The notes beneath the pieces were generated by a model, which worked only from the letters and a program-made list of their open reading frames with translations, had not been told where the DNA came from and did no database searches. A program made the position numbers and the translations under genes. 64,000 nt of DNA from Bryobacterales bacterium (lineage in GTDB: Bacteria; Acidobacteriota; Terriglobia; Bryobacterales; Bryobacteraceae): NCBI GenBank assembly GCA_016713735.1, contig JADJOP010000043.1:248001-312000 (forward strand). The letters run 5' to 3'. Positions 56,468-64,000 of the stretch are shown piece after piece (position 1 is the stretch's first letter; the number at the start of each line of letters is the position of its first letter).

Positions 56468-59281
56468 ACTGCTGATCCTCCGGCCGCTTGGCGGCAGCGA
56501 GGAGGAGGTGACAGGGATCTACATGCCTCTGGAACCCGTGCGGCCTGCGCGCTTCGAACTACCGGACCCGCAGCGGTTGGGCGATTTCCGCTCCTCGCGA
56601 CTTCTTCGCGATGCGCTGCGCCTCGGTTTCCGGTCGAGTGCTGGTCCGTTCCGTTCCTTCGCCCGCCTGGCGATTGAGCCGCGCCCGTACCAACTGGTGC
56701 CCCTCCTGATGGCGCTGCGCCTCGACCCGGTCCGCCTCTTGGTCGCCGATGACGTCGGCATCGGGAAAACGGTGGAAGCCGCGCTCGTTGCGCGGGAGTT
56801 GCTCGATCGCGGAGAAGTGCATCGGCTGGCAGTACTCTGCCCGCCACAATTGGCCGAGCAATGGCAGCAGGAACTCCGCGACAAGTTCAACATCAACGCG
56901 GAGTTGGTGCTGCCGGCCACAGCGACGAAACTCGAGCGGGGTCTGGCTCTTGGGCAATCCCTCTTCGAAGAGTACCCACACGTCATTGTCTCGCTCGACT
57001 TCATCAAGTCGGACCGTCGCCGCGAGGAGTTCCTTCGCACCTGTCCGGAAATGGTGATCGTGGATGAGGCCCACACGTGCGCTCAGTCCGGCGGCCCGCA
57101 GGCCGGCCGGTCTGTCCGGCATCAGCGACACCAACTGGTTTCCGGCCTCGCCGCCAACCCGGACCGGCACCTGATCCTCGTGACGGCTACCCCCCACAGC
57201 GGCAATGAGGAGGCTTTCCATTCGCTTCTCCGGCTGCTGAACCCTGACTTCGGCTCGATGCCCGCCGACCTGACCGGCTCCGCAAACGAGACTCACCGGC
57301 GGCGCCTGGCTGCACACTTCGTGCAGCGCAGGCGCGCGGACATTCGGCACTTCCTGAAGTCCGACACGCCATTCCCGGAGAGGGAAGAAAAGGAGCTGAC
57401 GTACCTGCTGACACCCAAGTACCGGCAACTTCTCGATCGCGTCCTGGAGTACGCGCGCGAAGTTGTTTCCGAGGCCGATGGCTCCCATCATCAGCGCGTG
57501 CAGTGGTGGTCTGTGCTGGCGCTGTTGCGGGCCCTCGCCTCGAGTCCCGCCGCGGCTGCGACCACGCTGCGCACACGCGCCGTAACCCTCGATACGGTCA
57601 CGAATGAAGAAGCGGACGCCATCGGCCGACGCACCGTCTTCGATATGACGGAAGACGAGTCGTCGGAAGCCATCGACGTGCCCGCCGGCACCGACGCCGA
57701 GACGGAGGAGGACGACCGGGCACGTCACCGTCGGCGTCTCAGGAGATGGCGCGGCTAGCGGAAGCCTTACAAGGCCCGGAGGACGCCAAACTCGGAGGTG
57801 TGACCAAATTGGTGGCCGCGCTCCTCAAGGACGGATACCAGCCGATTGTCTTCTGCCGGTTTGTGCAGACGGCGGAGTATGTCGCCAAGGCTCTGCGCGA
57901 AAGCCGATCGATCCCGAAAGGCACCGAGGTCGTCGCCGTCACTGGCCAACTGGCGCCCGCGGAACGGGAAGAACGGGTCGGCAAGATGGCGGAGTTCCCC
58001 CGCCGCGTGTTGGTGGCGACCGATTGCCTGAGCGAAGGCATCAACCTGCAACGAGACTTCAATGCGGTCATCCACTACGACCTCCTGGAACCCCACGCGC
58101 CACGAGCAGAGGGAAGGGCGCGTCGACCGTTACGGCCAACCGAGTCCCAGCGTTCGCGTGGTGACCTATTACGGTGAAGACAACGGCGTCGACCGCATCA
58201 TTCTTCGCGTGTTGCTCAAGAAGCACAAAGCGATCCGGGCGGCCACCGGCATCTCGGTTCCTGTACCCGCGCGCGCGGAAGAACTGGTGGAAGCCATCTT
58301 TGAGGACATTCTGCTTCGCCGCCGCCCGAAGGACAATCGCCAATTGCTCTTCGATTTCGCGGGCGACGAGGAACCCGCCACCAGCCCCGCCCGCGCCATC
58401 CACGACGAATGGGAGCGAGCTGCCGAACGCGAGAAGCGTTCCTATGGCGAACAAAGGATGTTCGCCCAGGAGACCATCAAGTTCGCTGAAGTAGTGCAGG
58501 AGGTGGAAGCTGTCCGTTCCGCCATCGGCTCCAGAGTGGATGTTTCGGAGTTCACGCGCGCCGCCTTACGATACTGGAAGGCGGCGCTTACCGATGTCGG
58601 CGCTGGCAGCCGGGCGCGTCTGGAGGTGAACCTCCAGGACGTTCCACGGGCAAGGCGCGATGCTCTCCCCGTCGACCAGGCTCGATTCACCGCCCGCTTT
58701 GAGCTTCCCGTGCAGTCGGGTGAACTCTATTTGCACCGAACGCACCCGCTGGTGGAAGCGCTCGCCACCGGCATTCTCGACGCCGCGCTGGACTCCAAGG
58801 GCGAGAATGGTGCGGCGCGCAGCGGAGTCGCCAGAACCCGGGCAGTAGAAAGACGAACCACGCTCCTGCTGGTGCGTTTCCGCTACCACATCGAAACCCA
58901 GGTACGAACCAAGGACGGGATCGAGGCGCACCAACTACTGGCCGAGGATTGCCAGGTCATGGCGTTCGCGGGCGCCTCCCACGAAGCCGAATGGCTGAGC
59001 CAGGACCAGGCTGAAGCTCTGCTCGATGCCACCCCCGACGCCAACATCGCTCCCGAATTGCAGCGCGACGCACTCCAGAACATTCTGGAAGGAATCCCAG
59101 CAATCACGCCGGCTTTGGAACAGGCGGCGCGCGACCGTGCGCGAGAGCTGCTCGCCGCCCACGCCCGTGTCCGGTCGGCCGTGCGCCAGCGCGGCGTTTC
59201 GCAGCGTGTGGAGCCGCAACTCCCGCCGGATCTACTCGGCGTCTATGTTTTCCTGCCGATTCCTGCCGGAGGGCCCACCGC

Positions 59282-59285
<4 letters not shown>
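56394..59285 (+). pseudogene. SNF2-family helicase resembling DISARM DrmD, two frameshifts
   Basis: From GTG 56394 the N-terminal half holds Walker A (LLVADDVGIGKTVEAALVA), the DEAH box in MVIVDEAHTC and LILVTATPHSGNEEAF. Near 57740 the sense shifts: EMARLAEALQGPEDAKLGG, IVFCRFVQTAEYVAKAL and VATDCLSEGINLQRDF. Near 58090 it shifts again: WNPTRHEQREGRVDRYGQ (motif VI). The C-terminus reads LLLVRFRYHIETQ and LLGVYVFLPIPAGGPTA. Joined length is about 960 residues, near DrmD size. DrmD is the SNF2-like helicase of class 1 DISARM, which lies next to an adenine methyltransferase as here. The call is by memory of the family, so moderately sure. Confidence 0.75.
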
Positions 59286-63329
<4,044 letters not shown>

Positions 63330-63333
<4 letters not shown>

Positions 63334-64000
63334 TCGCGCTCATCGATTGGGACAACCTGGATGATCTAGATAGACGTCAGGGGCCGCGCTATGTTGCGGA
63401 CAAGCTCTGGACGGCTCTTGGCACTTTGGTCCCTGGGCTCCTCCGAGACGTAAGAGAATTCGACGTACGGCTGTATGGAGGTTGGTATGGATGGAACGGC
63501 GCGAAGAATGTCACTCCGATGGCCACTCAACTCATGGCTGAGGTTCAGAACGACTTTCCGTTCTTCATGAGAGATCCATCAAACGGCCAGACGGTGAGAA
63601 TCTCTGGCGAGCTGGCTCACGCGCTGTTGCGTCTTCCCAAACAGGTGCTACCTCACACGTTCCGTCAGCGCCAAGGGTCGCCTCGGCTCACATGCGGAGA
63701 TCCATTGAAGTTCGGATGTGCGACGCCGAATTGTCCAATGGCCGTTGTCCACCAATTCTTCACGCTTCGAAAGTGCCCCGAGACGAACTGCACCAGGAGC
63801 ATCGACCAACTCCTGACCCGTGCCGAGCAGAAACTTGTCGACACCATGCTTGTGGCGGACCTGATTCACCTAACCTCCTCCGGAGAGAAGATCGTAGCCG
63901 TCGTTAGTTCAGATGACGATCTGTGGCCGGGAATGCTGACGGCCATGTCACACGGCGCCCACGTTGTCCACGTGTGCACGAAGCATCGGTCAGCTGACCG
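63330..64000 (+). CDS. NYN/PIN-like nuclease with a cysteine-rich insertion, cut by the window edge
   Basis: From GTG 63330, overlapping the methylase TGA as GTGA, the frame is open to the window end (over 220 residues). The start VIALIDWDNLDDLDRR, the middle DTMLVADLIHL and the late VVSSDDDLWPGML provide the acidic residues of a NYN (PIN-like) ribonuclease fold. Between them lie four Cys-containing pieces (CGDPLKFGC, CPMAV, KCPETNC) that could bind zinc. It is probably part of the same defence operon. NYN domains cleave RNA; such a gene is not a standard DISARM component as far as I know. Confidence 0.75.

Overview
This is high-GC, gene-dense DNA that looks like an Acidobacteriota chromosome of the Bryobacterales/Solibacter type. 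The clues are an Oar-like TonB receptor of nearly 1200 residues, heptaheme cytochrome-TPR proteins, ECF sigma/anti-sigma pairs and many ATGA-coupled genes. The assignment is inference from gene content; the window holds no rRNA or other phylogenetic marker.

Layout. 1-8.9 kb: two paralogous heptaheme cytochrome c/TPR genes (the first cut by the window edge) either side of an IS1380-type element, then an Oar-like TonB receptor. 8.9-12.9 kb: a metallophosphoesterase, an anti-sigma factor, an ECF sigma factor and a TonB-receptor remnant. 13-24.8 kb: a phosphonate catabolism locus. On the minus strand run an aldolase, HAD phosphatase, zinc dehydrogenase, phosphonoacetaldehyde hydrolase (phnX, with an in-frame TAG), PHP hydrolase, AraC regulator, organophosphate-type MFS transporter and PhnZ-like HD oxygenase. 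Phosphonoacetate hydrolase (phnA) and a beta-propeller phosphoesterase diverge on the plus strand. 25.0-25.25 kb: an integrase C-terminal remnant beside the 3' half of a tRNA-Phe gene, an attachment-site scar. 25.9-35.2 kb: a minus-strand operon of ECF sigma factor, zinc-finger/TM/TPR protein, CHAT protease, unknown protein, trypsin-like protease and PKD-like membrane protein, with two exported proteins upstream; this is a candidate protease-based signalling or conflict system. 35.6-36.2 kb: a decayed transposase.

36.7-51.2 kb: an unusual type III CRISPR-Cas locus. It has a small HD-less Cas10, three large fused RAMP proteins, array 1, a CorA-like two-TM protein, a reverse transcriptase-Cas1 fusion, Cas2, array 2 and a DHH phosphodiesterase resembling NrN. 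The CorA/NrN pair points to SAM-AMP-type second-messenger signalling, and the RT-Cas1 to spacer acquisition from RNA. 51.5-64 kb: a second defence island, with a DUF1998 helicase carrying a Vsr-like nuclease end, a DrmD-like SNF2 helicase, a DrmMI/PglX-like adenine methyltransferase and a NYN nuclease. It mixes features of DISARM and Druantia.

Caution: many genes carry one-base frameshifts, several exactly at runs of five C or G (about 31967, 34662, 38320, 47548), and two carry in-frame TAG codons. The homopolymer cases look like assembly indels. The helicase, with about ten breaks and an apparent internal deletion, may be a true pseudogene.
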